From NCBI GenBank assembly GCA_039028635.1, contig JBCCHV010000002.1, positions 1 through 64,000 on the forward strand: DNA of 64,000 nucleotides, written 5' to 3'. Positions 35,329 to 45,004 of the stretch are shown piece by piece. The notes under the pieces are model-generated. The model ran no database searches, had not been told where the DNA came from, and worked only from the letters and a program-made list of their open reading frames with translations. This stretch comes from Acidobacteriota bacterium. Its GTDB lineage: Bacteria > Acidobacteriota > Thermoanaerobaculia > Multivoradales > JBCCEF01. The position numbers and the translations under genes are program-made. How positions within the stretch are numbered: the stretch's first letter is position 1; each line of letters opens with the position of its first letter.

Positions 35329-35589
35329 TCAGGGCCCCGGCCGCGTCATGGCGCGGCGATGCTCCATTCGCTCGAGAATGCGGTCCCGCAAGCTGCGGGG
35401 CGCGCAGCGACGCACGCAACGGCGTCGCACCGTCAGCAGAACCCGACGGGTGTACTGCACTTGCTCGGCGCAGGGGGCACAGTAGTCGATGTGCTCTTCG
35501 AAGGAGACCCGGAGATCGCCGTCCATCTCGTTGTCGAAAAAGAGGTAGATCATCTCGGCCACCCGTTGGCAACTCAGCCCTCGGCTCAT
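35329..35589 (-). CDS. RsrA-like zinc-binding anti-sigma factor
   Basis: An 86-residue protein with the zinc anti-sigma pattern: Cys7, then His33-x3-Cys37-x2-Cys40 (EEHIDYCAPCAEQ), and two further cysteines at 58 and 62 (RRRCVRRCAP). RsrA of Streptomyces has C11, H37, C41, C44, C61 and C62 in almost the same spacing; oxidation there releases zinc and the sigma factor. This fits the SigR-like sigma encoded 102 bases upstream. Redox control of the pair is inferred from the cysteines, not shown. Confidence 0.84.
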   Translation of the reverse strand: MSRGLSCQRVAEMIYLFFDNEMDGDLRVSFEEHIDYCAPCAEQVQYTRRVLLTVRRRCVRRCAPRSLRDRILERMEHRRAMTRPGP

Positions 35590-35691
35590 CCCGCGACCTC
35601 CACGCGTCGAACCCCGTCGACCTCGTTCTTGTCCATCTCGACCTCGAGAAGCCTAAACCAAAGCGTCCCGAAGTGAAATTCCGAAGACGTC

Positions 35692-36315
35692 TCAGGAAGG
35701 CTTCTCGTCGCGGCTGCGCATCTTCGCCGGTTCGCCCTGGCGCAGATAGCCGTGCTCGCGAGCATACTTGAGCATGGCCGATTCGAGCAGTCGGCGCCCG
35801 CGGTAGAGGCGGCTCATCACCGTGCCCACTGGGACTTCGAGGATCTCGGCGATCTCCTTGTAGGCAAAGCCTTCGAGATCGGCGAGCAAGACCACCATGC
35901 GGTAGTCCGGCGGCAGGTCGTCGAGGGCGCGCTGGAGATCCTGATCGAGGACATTCTCGAGCAGCTCCTGCTCGGGGTCCTTGGTGCGCGGCGACAGATC
36001 TTCGTTGACCTGCGTCTCGAAGGACTCCTCGATGTCCGCAAAGTCGCTCTGCGGCGGCGCCTGCTGCTTCTTGCGGTAGTTGTTGATGAACGTGTTCTTC
36101 ATGATCTTGAAGAGCCACGCCTTGAAGTTGGTGCCCTCTTCGAACTTGTCGTAGTACTTGTAGGCCTTGAGGTAGGTCTCCTGGACCAGATCCTCCGCGT
36201 CCTCGGCGTTGCGAGTCATGCGGTAGGCCGTATTGAAAAGCGCATCCACGAAGGGCATGGCCGCGACCTCGAAGTCCCAACCTCGCTGGTGCCTGATTGC
36301 GGCTTGATTCGTCAT
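35692..36315 (-). CDS. ECF sigma factor, SigR/RpoE-like
   Basis: A 207-residue extracytoplasmic-function sigma factor. Region 2 contains FNTAYRMTRNAEDAEDLVQE and TYLKAYKYYDKFEEGTNFKA, then WLFKIMKNTFINNYRKKQQ; region 4 contains LPPDYRMVVLLADLEGFAYK and EIAEILEVPVGTVMSRLYRG. These runs closely resemble SigR of actinomycetes, which controls the thiol-oxidative stress response. ATG at 36315 is preceded by GGGGGA and is preferred over the ATG 13 codons upstream. Its anti-sigma partner is the next gene. Confidence 0.9.
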   Translation of the reverse strand: MTNQAAIRHQRGWDFEVAAMPFVDALFNTAYRMTRNAEDAEDLVQETYLKAYKYYDKFEEGTNFKAWLFKIMKNTFINNYRKKQQAPPQSDFADIEESFETQVNEDLSPRTKDPEQELLENVLDQDLQRALDDLPPDYRMVVLLADLEGFAYKEIAEILEVPVGTVMSRLYRGRRLLESAMLKYAREHGYLRQGEPAKMRSRDEKPS

Positions 36316-36659
36316 GGTGTCCCCCGCGTTCCTAGTAGCCAAGCTCATGCCCATTTCATACGCACATCCGATGCCAACGGATGAAGGGGCGTGATAATCG
36401 TTACAACGGCTGTGTTTCCTGGCCTCGACCGTCCCTCAGAGAGGACGGACCGACACAGCTATGTGCCGTCCTGACGGGGCGACATCCCCAAAGCGACACA
36501 TTCACTCGTCAGTATCTCATTCGAATTTGAAATATTCCCTGGGAATTCTCTCCCCCCGGGGAAGACTCTCCCGGCCATCGCACCCCGATCTCGGCCCCCG
36601 ATCCGTCCCGCCGTGAGATCCCGCCGGAACCGTCGGAGGTGTAAGATCTGGCGGCCCCT
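36316..36659. other. Intergenic region between divergent sigma and heptose-kinase genes
   Basis: About 340 bases with divergent promoters expected. It includes a CCGTCC-N8-GGACGG hairpin at 36429-36448 and an A+T-richer stretch near 36510-36540. GGGAAT occurs here on both strands, similar to a SigR -35 element, but no GTT lies at the standard 18-base spacing. No ORF with coding character is seen. Confidence 0.5.
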
Positions 36660-37709
36660 ATGCCCACAGACCGAGAGCCCATCACCGCCGACTCGTTGTT
36701 GGCGATCGTCGACCGCATGGCCGATCGGCCGGTGGCGCTTTTCGCCGACCTGGTGGCGGATCGCTTCATCACCGGCTCGCCGAAGCGCATCAGCCGCGAG
36801 GCACCGGTCCTCATCCTGCGCCACGAGGGCGAGCATCTCGCCCCCGGCGGCGGTGCCAACGCCGCCGCCAACGTCGCCGCCCTCGGCGGTGTCCCCCGAG
36901 TGGTGGGAGTGGTGGGCGACGACGCCAACGGCCGAGATCTGCTGGAGGCCCTGCGCGAGGTCGGCATCGCCACCGATACGATTCACATCCAGCGGGATTA
37001 CGCCACCCCCACCAAAACCCGGGTCCTGGGGGGAGATCCCCACGGCATCAAGCAGCAGATCGTGCGCTTCGACATCGAGCAGGACTTCGTGCCCGACGAG
37101 AGTGCCCGTGCCGCCCTCGACGCTCACCTCGCCACCGTCGCCGCCCAAGGACCGGCGGTCGCCGTGCTCAGCGACTACGGCTACGGCGCCGTCGACCCGC
37201 AGCGCACGCCGCGCTTGCGCCAAAGCCTGGGAAGCGACTGTCAGCTACTCTGCGACAGCCGCTTTCGCCTCGATCAGCACCGCGGTATCGACGGCGCCAC
37301 CCCCAATGAAGAGGAAGCCTGCGCCCTGCTCGGCGACAGCCTCGGCGAAGATCGCCCGACGCTGGTCGCCAACGGACGCCGGCTGCGCGATGTGCTGGCC
37401 GCGCGCTGGCTCCTGATCACCCGCGGTTCCCGCGGCATGACCTTGTTCGAAGCCGAACGCGCCCTTCACCTGCCGGTCCACGGTACCGATCAAGTGGCCG
37501 ACGTCACCGGCGCCGGCGACACCGTGATCGGCACCTTCGCCCTCGCCCTCGCCGCCGGCGCCACACCGGCACAAGGCGCCGTTCTCGCCAACTATGCCGG
37601 CGGCGTGGTGGTGATGAAGATGGGCACCGCCGTCGTTCACCCGGACGAGCTGCGCGAGGCGGTGAGCCAGAACTCGCAACTTCTCGAGGCCCTGCAATGG
37701 GACGCGTGA
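36660..37709 (+). CDS. rfaE1: D-glycero-beta-D-manno-heptose 7-phosphate kinase (HldE kinase domain)
   Basis: A 349-residue PfkB-family kinase corresponding to the N-terminal half of HldE. Seen: the substrate-side RISREAPVLILRHEGEHL and APGGGANAAANVAALGGVPR (sugar-binding glycines), and the ATP/anion-hole motif VADVTGAGDTVIGTFALAL with the catalytic Asp. It phosphorylates heptose 7-phosphate at C1 for ADP-heptose synthesis. The end overlaps the adenylyltransferase gene by 13 bases, so in this organism the bifunctional HldE is split. A neighbouring heptosyltransferase supports an LPS-core role. Confidence 0.88.
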   Translation: MPTDREPITADSLLAIVDRMADRPVALFADLVADRFITGSPKRISREAPVLILRHEGEHLAPGGGANAAANVAALGGVPRVVGVVGDDANGRDLLEALREVGIATDTIHIQRDYATPTKTRVLGGDPHGIKQQIVRFDIEQDFVPDESARAALDAHLATVAAQGPAVAVLSDYGYGAVDPQRTPRLRQSLGSDCQLLCDSRFRLDQHRGIDGATPNEEEACALLGDSLGEDRPTLVANGRRLRDVLAARWLLITRGSRGMTLFEAERALHLPVHGTDQVADVTGAGDTVIGTFALALAAGATPAQGAVLANYAGGVVVMKMGTAVVHPDELREAVSQNSQLLEALQWDA

Positions 37710-38173
37710 TCGCCACCGAAGAGCTCGCCGGCGAGCTCGAAGGGCTGCGCCAGCGAGGCCGGCGAGTCGCCTTCGCCAACGGCCACTTCGACCTTCTGCA
37801 CGTCGGTCACCTGCGCTACCTGCGCGACGCCCGCAGCCAGGGCGACGCCCTGGTGGTGGCGATCAACGACGACGCTTCCGTCGCCCGCCTCAAGGGAGCG
37901 GGACGGCCGATCGTTCCGGCAGCGGAAAGGGCCGAGCTTCTCGCCGCCCTCGAGCCAGTCGACTTCGTGGTGATCTTCGACGGCGACAGTCCGGCGCCAC
38001 TGCTCGCCCGCCTGCGCCCGGACGTGCACTGCAAGGGGCCCGACTACGGCACCCCGGAACGGGTCCCGGAGTACGCCACGGTGAAGGCCTACGGGGGTGA
38101 GACCCGACTGGTGGGCGACCCCAAAGATCACGCCACCAGCGACCTCATCTCGAAGGTCCGCTCGCTGCCTTAA
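37697..38173 (+). CDS. rfaE2: D-glycero-beta-D-manno-heptose 1-phosphate adenylyltransferase
   Basis: A 158-residue nucleotidyltransferase matching the C-terminal half of HldE. Seen: VAFANGHFDLLHVGHLRYLR with the HxGH nucleotide-binding motif, VVAINDDASVARLKGAGRPI, and the late KDHATSDLISKVRS corresponding to the ISxTxxI-like site. It transfers AMP from ATP to heptose 1-phosphate. Overlaps the kinase gene and is followed by a GT9 gene after 24 bases, giving a compact ADP-heptose synthesis and transfer operon. Confidence 0.92.
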   Translation: MGRVIATEELAGELEGLRQRGRRVAFANGHFDLLHVGHLRYLRDARSQGDALVVAINDDASVARLKGAGRPIVPAAERAELLAALEPVDFVVIFDGDSPAPLLARLRPDVHCKGPDYGTPERVPEYATVKAYGGETRLVGDPKDHATSDLISKVRSLP

Positions 38174-38197
38174 GCGAGCTCGAGCCAGGAATCGCCG

Positions 38198-39298
38198 GTG
38201 ACCGCGCCGCCTCGCATTCTCATCATCCGGACCAGCGCCCTCGGCGACATCGTCCACTCCCTGCCCACCCTGATGGCCCTGCGCCGCGCCCAGCCGGCGG
38301 CCAAGATCGCCTGGGTGGTGGAAGCGCCGATGGCTCCCCTGATCGATCTTCCGGCCATCGACGAGCGCCTCGAGGTTCGCTTGCGCACCTGGCGACGCCG
38401 GCCCTGGCACAACCCCCAGCGACGAGCCTGGCGGGACTTCTACCAGCGCCTGCGGGCCTTTCGAGCCGACATCGCCCTCGAATTGATGGGCAACCACAAG
38501 GGCGGCGCCATCGCCCGGCTGTCGGGCGCGCCGCGCCGCATCGGGCTGGCCCGCAGCCATCGCCGCGAGCCCTCGAGCGCACTGTGGATCAACCATCCGG
38601 TGACGCCGGCGGGCGACCACGCCGTCGACCACGCCCTCGCTCCCCTCACCGCCCTCGGCATCGAGCCTCGACCGATCGACTTCGCCAGCCATGACCTGCT
38701 GCCGGGAGGCCAGACTGAAGGCGAGGATGTGCTGACCGCCGCGAACCTCGCCGATCAGCCCTTCCTCCTGCTTCACCCGGGCACCGGCTGGCCGAGCAAG
38801 GACTACCCGACGGAGCGCTGGGCCGAGGTCGTCAGCGCCCTGCACGACCGCGCCGGCCACCGCACCCTACTGTCCTCGGGACCCGGCGAAGAGCCCCTCG
38901 CCCAAGCCATCGCCGCGGCCGCCGGGCCGGCCGCCGTCGTCGCTCCTATGACCAGCCTGGCGGCCATGGCCTGGCTGCTGCGTCGTTGCCGCCTCGCCCT
39001 CGGCGGCGACACCGGGCCTCTCCACCTCGCCCATGCCCTCGGCACGCCGGTTCTGATGCTCTACGGCCCCACCGATCCCCGCCGTCACGGCCCCTACGGC
39101 CATCCTCGAGGCGCCCTCTGCCTCGAGCCAGAGGGTTCGTTCTCCTACCGTCGCGACCGAGATCCGGCCCAACGCCTCGAGCGACTGCCCCCGGCAACCG
39201 TCGTGGCGCGCGCCTTGGAGCTCCTCTCGGAGGCCCCCGAAGGGCCTCTTATTACTCCCGTTGCACTGCCTAAATCGACTGAAAACAAAGCACATTGA
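38198..39298 (+). CDS. Heptosyltransferase, GT9 family
   Basis: A 366-residue GT-B transferase of the WaaC/WaaF family. Seen: ILIIRTSALGDIVHSLPTLM at the N-terminus, FLLLHPGTGWPSKDYPTERW and CRLALGGDTGPLHLAHALG in the donor domain, all hallmark GT9 runs. It starts with GTG after an AGGA. It should add heptose from ADP-heptose to lipid A-Kdo or an equivalent core sugar at the inner membrane. Resemblance to WaaC is greater than to WaaF in the start motif, but I do not assign a specific linkage. Confidence 0.9.
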   Translation: MTAPPRILIIRTSALGDIVHSLPTLMALRRAQPAAKIAWVVEAPMAPLIDLPAIDERLEVRLRTWRRRPWHNPQRRAWRDFYQRLRAFRADIALELMGNHKGGAIARLSGAPRRIGLARSHRREPSSALWINHPVTPAGDHAVDHALAPLTALGIEPRPIDFASHDLLPGGQTEGEDVLTAANLADQPFLLLHPGTGWPSKDYPTERWAEVVSALHDRAGHRTLLSSGPGEEPLAQAIAAAAGPAAVVAPMTSLAAMAWLLRRCRLALGGDTGPLHLAHALGTPVLMLYGPTDPRRHGPYGHPRGALCLEPEGSFSYRRDRDPAQRLERLPPATVVARALELLSEAPEGPLITPVALPKSTENKAH

Positions 39299-39324
39299 CC
39301 GTCCAAACGCGGCGTTGCTAGACT
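39295..39324 (+). promoter_or_regulatory. Candidate promoter for pilB
   Basis: TTGACC (five of six -35 matches), an 18-base spacer and TAGACT (four of six -10 matches), ending about 65 bases before the pilB ATG and overlapping the end of the upstream gene. Reasonable but untested. Confidence 0.45.
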
Positions 39325-39390
39325 GGACCGAGGGAATCTTTCTTCTGAGCCCGTGCGGGGCAGCGGGCTTCGGTACTAAGGGGACAAAGC

Positions 39391-41127
<1,737 letters not shown>

Positions 41128-41140
41128 TTCCTAAGGGGGA

Positions 41141-41824
41141 TTGTTCCAACCCCCCTCGGCCGCACGCACATGTCGTGCGGCCTTCACCCCCTGGCCGGGC
41201 GCCCCGAGACAACGCTCCGCGTTGCGCGGCCTCCATTCAGAGGCCACGGGGTGATTTCAGACCGCTCACTCTCCGAAACTGACCGATACCAGTCCAGCGG
41301 GTTGTTCCAGCCCCCCTCGGCCTGCGCGGCCCGACCGCACGCACATGTCGTCCGCTCTCACCCCCTGGCCGGGCGCCCCGAGACAACGCTCCGCGTTGCG
41401 CGGCCTCCATTCGGAGGCCACGGGGTGATTTCAGACCGCTCACTCTCCGAAACTGACCGATACCAGTCCAGAGGGTTGTTCCAACCCCCCTCGGCCTGCG
41501 CGGCCCGACCGAACGTACATGTCGTTCGCTCTCACCCCCTGGCTGGGCGCCCCGAGACGAGCCTTACGGCTCGCGCGGCCTCCCTCCGGAGGCCGCGAGC
41601 GTTTTCGGACCGATCACTCTCCGAAGACCTGCGGCTCCAGGGATCAGGGGTTGTTCCAACCCTCCTCGGCCTGCGCGGCCCGACCGCAAGCACAGGGCGT
41701 GCGGCCTCACCCCTGCCCGGGCGCCCCGAGACGAGCCTTACGGCTCGCGCGACCTCCCTCCGGAGGCCGTGGGCGTTTTCGGACCCATCACTCTCCGAAG
41801 ACCTGCGGCTCCAGGGATCGGGGG
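41141..41824. repeat. Tandem repeat array A: four units of about 161-175 bp with conserved hairpins
   Basis: Units start at 41141, 41302, 41476 and 41651, each opening TTGTTCCA and ending in a GGGG/GGG run. All contain the same series of hairpins. One of these changes sequence by compensation: CAACGC-TCC-GCGTTG in units 1 and 2 (41210, 41384) becomes CGAGCC-TTAC-GGCTCG in units 3 and 4 (41558, 41732). A second, GGCCTC(C)/(G)GAGGCC, is kept in three units and weakened by one change in the fourth. It lies in the gap between convergent pilB and fabI. Open frames across it are a by-product of the repeat. Structure rather than coding appears conserved. Confidence 0.8.
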
Positions 41825-41870
41825 TTGCTCGAATCCCCCTCAGCCTCCGTTCGGGAACCGAACCACCACC

Positions 41871-42835
41871 GGAGGGGCCGCGGTGGTGGCGGATCGGAAG
41901 CGAAGCCTGAGCCCGCGGGCAAAAGCCTTCACAGGCCGACCCTAGGCACGCGCAGGAAAAGCGGAGCCATCTGTCTGAGCCGAAGGCGAGTTGTGGCTCC
42001 GCCCGAAGCGGGCCGGCTCGCAGGCTGAGGAATCTCACGCGGGCGACCGGCGGAGCGAAGAGCCGCCGCCAACGCGGCTCCGGCCGTACTCACACCTCTT
42101 ACCCACCACCACCCTAAACGCCCCGCCTCCACCCACTCCCGACCCAATCACCAACGGAGGGGCTGCGGGGGCGGCGGCGCGGAGCGAAGCCTGAGACCGC
42201 GGGCAGGAGATTCTATAGTCCGACCCTAGGCACGCGGAGGATAAGCGGAGCCATCTGTCTGAGCCGAAGGCGAGTTATGGCTCCGCCCGAAGCGGGCCAA
42301 CTCGCAGGCTGAGGAATCTCACGCGGGCGACTCAGCGAAGCGGAGAGCCGCCGCCACCGCGGCCGCACTCACACCTCCCCACCAACACCCTAAACGCCCC
42401 GCACCCACTCCCGACCCCAACCTCCAACGGAGGGGCCGCGGTGGTGGCGGCACAGAGCGAAGCCTGAGCCCGCGAGCAAGAGCTTCCATAGTCCGACCAT
42501 AGGCACGCGAAGGACAAGCGGAGCCATCTGTCTGAGCCGAAGGCGAGTTATGGACAGCCTGCTCTTGCTCGTCAACTCCGTCGCGAGCAGTCCAGAGTTG
42601 CTGTAGATCCAAGGACTGGGTTCTTGAAGCGCCGCAGGCGTACTTTCAGTACGTCGAGGACGCGGAGAGGGCACAGGACGCTGGAGATGCGGTGACTCTG
42701 GACCGCGCAGCAGGAGGCTGACGAACAAGGCAGGCTTACCCGTAGCGGGCCGACCCGCAGGCTGAGCACTACCACGCGGGCGACCTGGCGAAGCGAAGAG
42801 CCGCCGCCACCGCGGCCCCGGCCAAAGCCGAGGCG
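41871..42835. repeat. Tandem repeat array B: two full units (~280 bp) and a third interrupted unit
   Basis: Units start at 41871, 42156 and 42429 with GGAGGGGC(C/T)GCGG. Each has GCGGAGCCA..., CTGTCTGAGCCGAAGGCGAG and, in units 1 and 2, the pairing TGGCTCCGC arm, giving a 9-10 bp stem around a loop of about 22 bases, followed by a GCCCG-AAG-CGGGC hairpin. In unit 3 the right arm is replaced by about 180 bases of unrelated sequence (from about 42554), after which unit homology resumes near 42735. No coding potential recognised. Function unknown. Confidence 0.75.
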
Positions 42836-42840
42836 GGGCG

Positions 42841-43629
42841 TCACCCGTCCCCCAACTCCATCGCCATGACGTGGTACCCACCGTCGACGTATACCGTCTC
42901 CCCGGTGATACCGCTCGACATCGGCGACAGCAGGTACAGCCCGAGGTTGCCGACGTCTGCGTGGCTGACATTTTCGCCCAGCGGCGCCATCGCCCCGACG
43001 CGCTTGTACATCTTGATGAAGCCCGGAATGCTGCGCGCCGCGACGGTGCGCACCGGCCCCGCCGAGATCGCATTGACCCGCACCTTCTTCTGGCCGAGCT
43101 CATAGGCGAGGTAGCGCACGCTCGACTCGAGGGCGCTCTTGGCGACGCCCATGACGTTGTACTTCGGCACCACCCGCTCCGCCGCCAGGTAGCTCAGGGT
43201 GATCAAGCCGCCGCCCTCGTTGAGCAGCGGCTCCGCCTCGCGCGCCACCGACACCAGCGAGTAGGACGAGATCTCCAGGGCGGTGATCCAGTCATCACGG
43301 GTGGTCTCGATGTAGCGACCGTCCATCGCCGGACGCGGCGCAAAGGCGATGGCGTGGACGACGTAATCCAGCGTGCCCCAGGCCTCGCCGAGATCCGCGA
43401 AAAGGCCCCGCAGCTCCTCCTCGTTGGTGACGTCGCACTGGTAGAGACGGCGGCCCGGCATGTCGGCGGTGAGCTTCTCGAGCTCGCCCTGGAGGCGCTC
43501 CCCCTGGTAGCTGAATGCGAGCTCCGCACCGGCTTCGTGAAGACGCGAGGCAATCGCCCAGGCGAGGCTGCGAGCATTCGCCACACCCATCACCAGGGCA
43601 CGCTTGCCTTTGAGATCGATCGTAATCAT
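42841..43629 (-). CDS. fabI: Enoyl-[acyl-carrier-protein] reductase (NADH), FabI
   Basis: A 262-residue short-chain-dehydrogenase-type reductase that performs the last step of each fatty-acid elongation cycle. Seen: the cofactor region LVMGVANARSLAWAIASRLH (FabI type, lacking the classical GxxxGxG), the catalytic Tyr-x6-Lys in YNVMGVAKSALESSVRYLAY, and ISAGPVRTVAARSIPGF, a FabI-specific substrate-loop signature. ATG at 43629 is used; an ATG four codons earlier is also possible. Its stop lies at the right edge of the repeat array. Confidence 0.95.
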   Translation of the reverse strand: MITIDLKGKRALVMGVANARSLAWAIASRLHEAGAELAFSYQGERLQGELEKLTADMPGRRLYQCDVTNEEELRGLFADLGEAWGTLDYVVHAIAFAPRPAMDGRYIETTRDDWITALEISSYSLVSVAREAEPLLNEGGGLITLSYLAAERVVPKYNVMGVAKSALESSVRYLAYELGQKKVRVNAISAGPVRTVAARSIPGFIKMYKRVGAMAPLGENVSHADVGNLGLYLLSPMSSGITGETVYVDGGYHVMAMELGDG

Positions 43630-43693
43630 GGTGCGCCGCATCTTACGCCGACCGCGGCCGCGGGCAAAGGCCAGCCCCTCGGAAACGCCAGCC

Positions 43694-44380
43694 TCACTGC
43701 ACGCTGAAGTGCACCGAGATCTCCATCTCCACGGACACCGGCTTGCCGCGCAGCGTCGCCGGCTCGTACTCCCATCGGGCGACCGCTTCGGCGGCGGCCT
43801 CGCCGAGGCCGAAGGGCAGATCCTTGAGGATGCGAACGTCGGTGACGCGGCCCTGCTTGTCGAGCACCGCCCGTAGGATCACCACCCCCTGGATTCGCGC
43901 CTTGCGGGCGATCTCGGAGTAACGCGGCGAGGGCGCGAACCGCTGCGCCGGACGCCGGATCTCGCCCCCGACCCGGAGAATCCCCGCCGGCTCGACCGGC
44001 GGCGGCGCCGATGGAATGTCGAAGATGATGTCCGACTCGGGCAGGTCGAGCTGCGGTTCGATCTCGACCACCTGGCGCAGCGGCTCCGGATCGTGGGGAT
44101 TGGGATCCGGGACGAAGACCTTCTTGACCCGTTTCTTGGGAATCTCTCGCACCGCTTCGACCACCGGCGGTTTGAAGCGCACCGGCTGCACCACGAAGAC
44201 CTTGGGCTTCTCCTCTTCCGCCGAATCCGTCGCCGCCGCCTGGGGAATCGGGGCGAAGAGCAGCAGGGCGTGGAGCGCCGCGGCACCGACCAGCGCCCAA
44301 CGCAAACGCGGATCACCGTCCTCGGCGATCCAGTAGTCCGGGGCATGATCCGACGTCGCGGACCGAGTCTTCTCTTCCAT
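43694..44380 (-). CDS. TonB-family energy transducer
   Basis: A 228-residue protein with a short cytoplasmic N-terminus, one membrane helix (LRWALVGAAALHALLLFAPI), a Pro/Lys/Glu-rich periplasmic linker and a C-terminal TonB domain: PSPRYSEIARKARIQGVVIL and DVRILKDLPFGLGEAAAEAV, then ARWEYEPATLRGKPVSVEM. It should couple the proton-motive force to outer-membrane receptors, although acidobacterial TonB-domain proteins are numerous and may have other partners. ATG at 44380 has GGAGGAGG upstream, settling the start. No ExbB/ExbD genes are adjacent. Confidence 0.9.
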   Translation of the reverse strand: MEEKTRSATSDHAPDYWIAEDGDPRLRWALVGAAALHALLLFAPIPQAAATDSAEEEKPKVFVVQPVRFKPPVVEAVREIPKKRVKKVFVPDPNPHDPEPLRQVVEIEPQLDLPESDIIFDIPSAPPPVEPAGILRVGGEIRRPAQRFAPSPRYSEIARKARIQGVVILRAVLDKQGRVTDVRILKDLPFGLGEAAAEAVARWEYEPATLRGKPVSVEMEISVHFSVQ

Positions 44381-44572
44381 TCGAGCACCTCCTCCGATCT
44401 TCGGCCTCGTAGGCCGAATCGATGACGAAGTGAGGGCTCCGCGCGGGCCACTCGTCCCGGACTCCCGCGCACGCCGCCGGAAGGTCCGGTCCCTGCTCAC
44501 CGAAGGTCTCGGCGAAAAGGGAGTCTTGCTAACTGATTGGATCGCGCTGGCGGGAAAGGAGTTCCCGCGAGC

Positions 44573-45004
44573 TCACGAGCTGGCTTGTCGAGCGTAGGTG
44601 GTGACCATCGCCACCATCCCCATCAGCCCCATCGACTTGCCCATCGAGAGCTCGCGTCCGAAGATCTCGTAGACGACATCCCGCGGCACCGCCGCCACCT
44701 GGTCGAGCGGGGCACCGGAGAGGGACTCGCCGAGCAGTACCGCCATCGCCATCGCCGAGATTCCCTGGGGGTTCTCGACGGCGAAGTGGAAATCGAGGGT
44801 ACCGTCGGTTCGCGGCAGCGCCCAGACAAAGGCTTCCGACTCGCAGGCCGGCACCCGATGCTCCTCGCCAAAGGGGCGCTGAGCGATTTCCGCCGAGACC
44901 TCCCGAAAGCGCTCCGCCGTATCGATGAGGAGCTGGATGCGGTCCGCCCGATCGGGCATCAGGGCGAGCAGCTCGAGATTTTCTCGCAGGCGCTCGGGCA
45001 ACAT
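44573..45004 (-). CDS. sufE: SufE-family sulfur acceptor
   Basis: A 143-residue SufE-like protein that takes persulfide sulfur from a cysteine desulfurase or sulfurtransferase. The active cysteine is visible at about residue 54 in EHRVPACESEAFVWALP (compare VxGCxSxVW of SufE), and AMAVLLGESLSGAPLDQVA matches the family's helical core. The start at 45004 overlaps the sulfurtransferase stop by one base (TGATG), so the pair is translationally coupled, suggesting that the sulfurtransferase feeds this acceptor. Confidence 0.9.
   Translation of the reverse strand: MLPERLRENLELLALMPDRADRIQLLIDTAERFREVSAEIAQRPFGEEHRVPACESEAFVWALPRTDGTLDFHFAVENPQGISAMAMAVLLGESLSGAPLDQVAAVPRDVVYEIFGRELSMGKSMGLMGMVAMVTTYARQASS

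Noticed and set aside
36500-36560. SigR-type autoregulatory promoter
   Set aside because: GGGAAT boxes are present on both strands, but no GTT at the 18-base spacing that defines such promoters.
41170-41910. 246-codon open frame across repeat array A
   Set aside because: Arises from the repeat unit having a length near a multiple of three in part of the array; no start signal, no family, and the hairpin covariation indicates structure rather than coding.
41141-42835. CRISPR array
   Set aside because: Units are 160-285 bp with no short direct repeats separated by unique spacers, and no cas genes are nearby.
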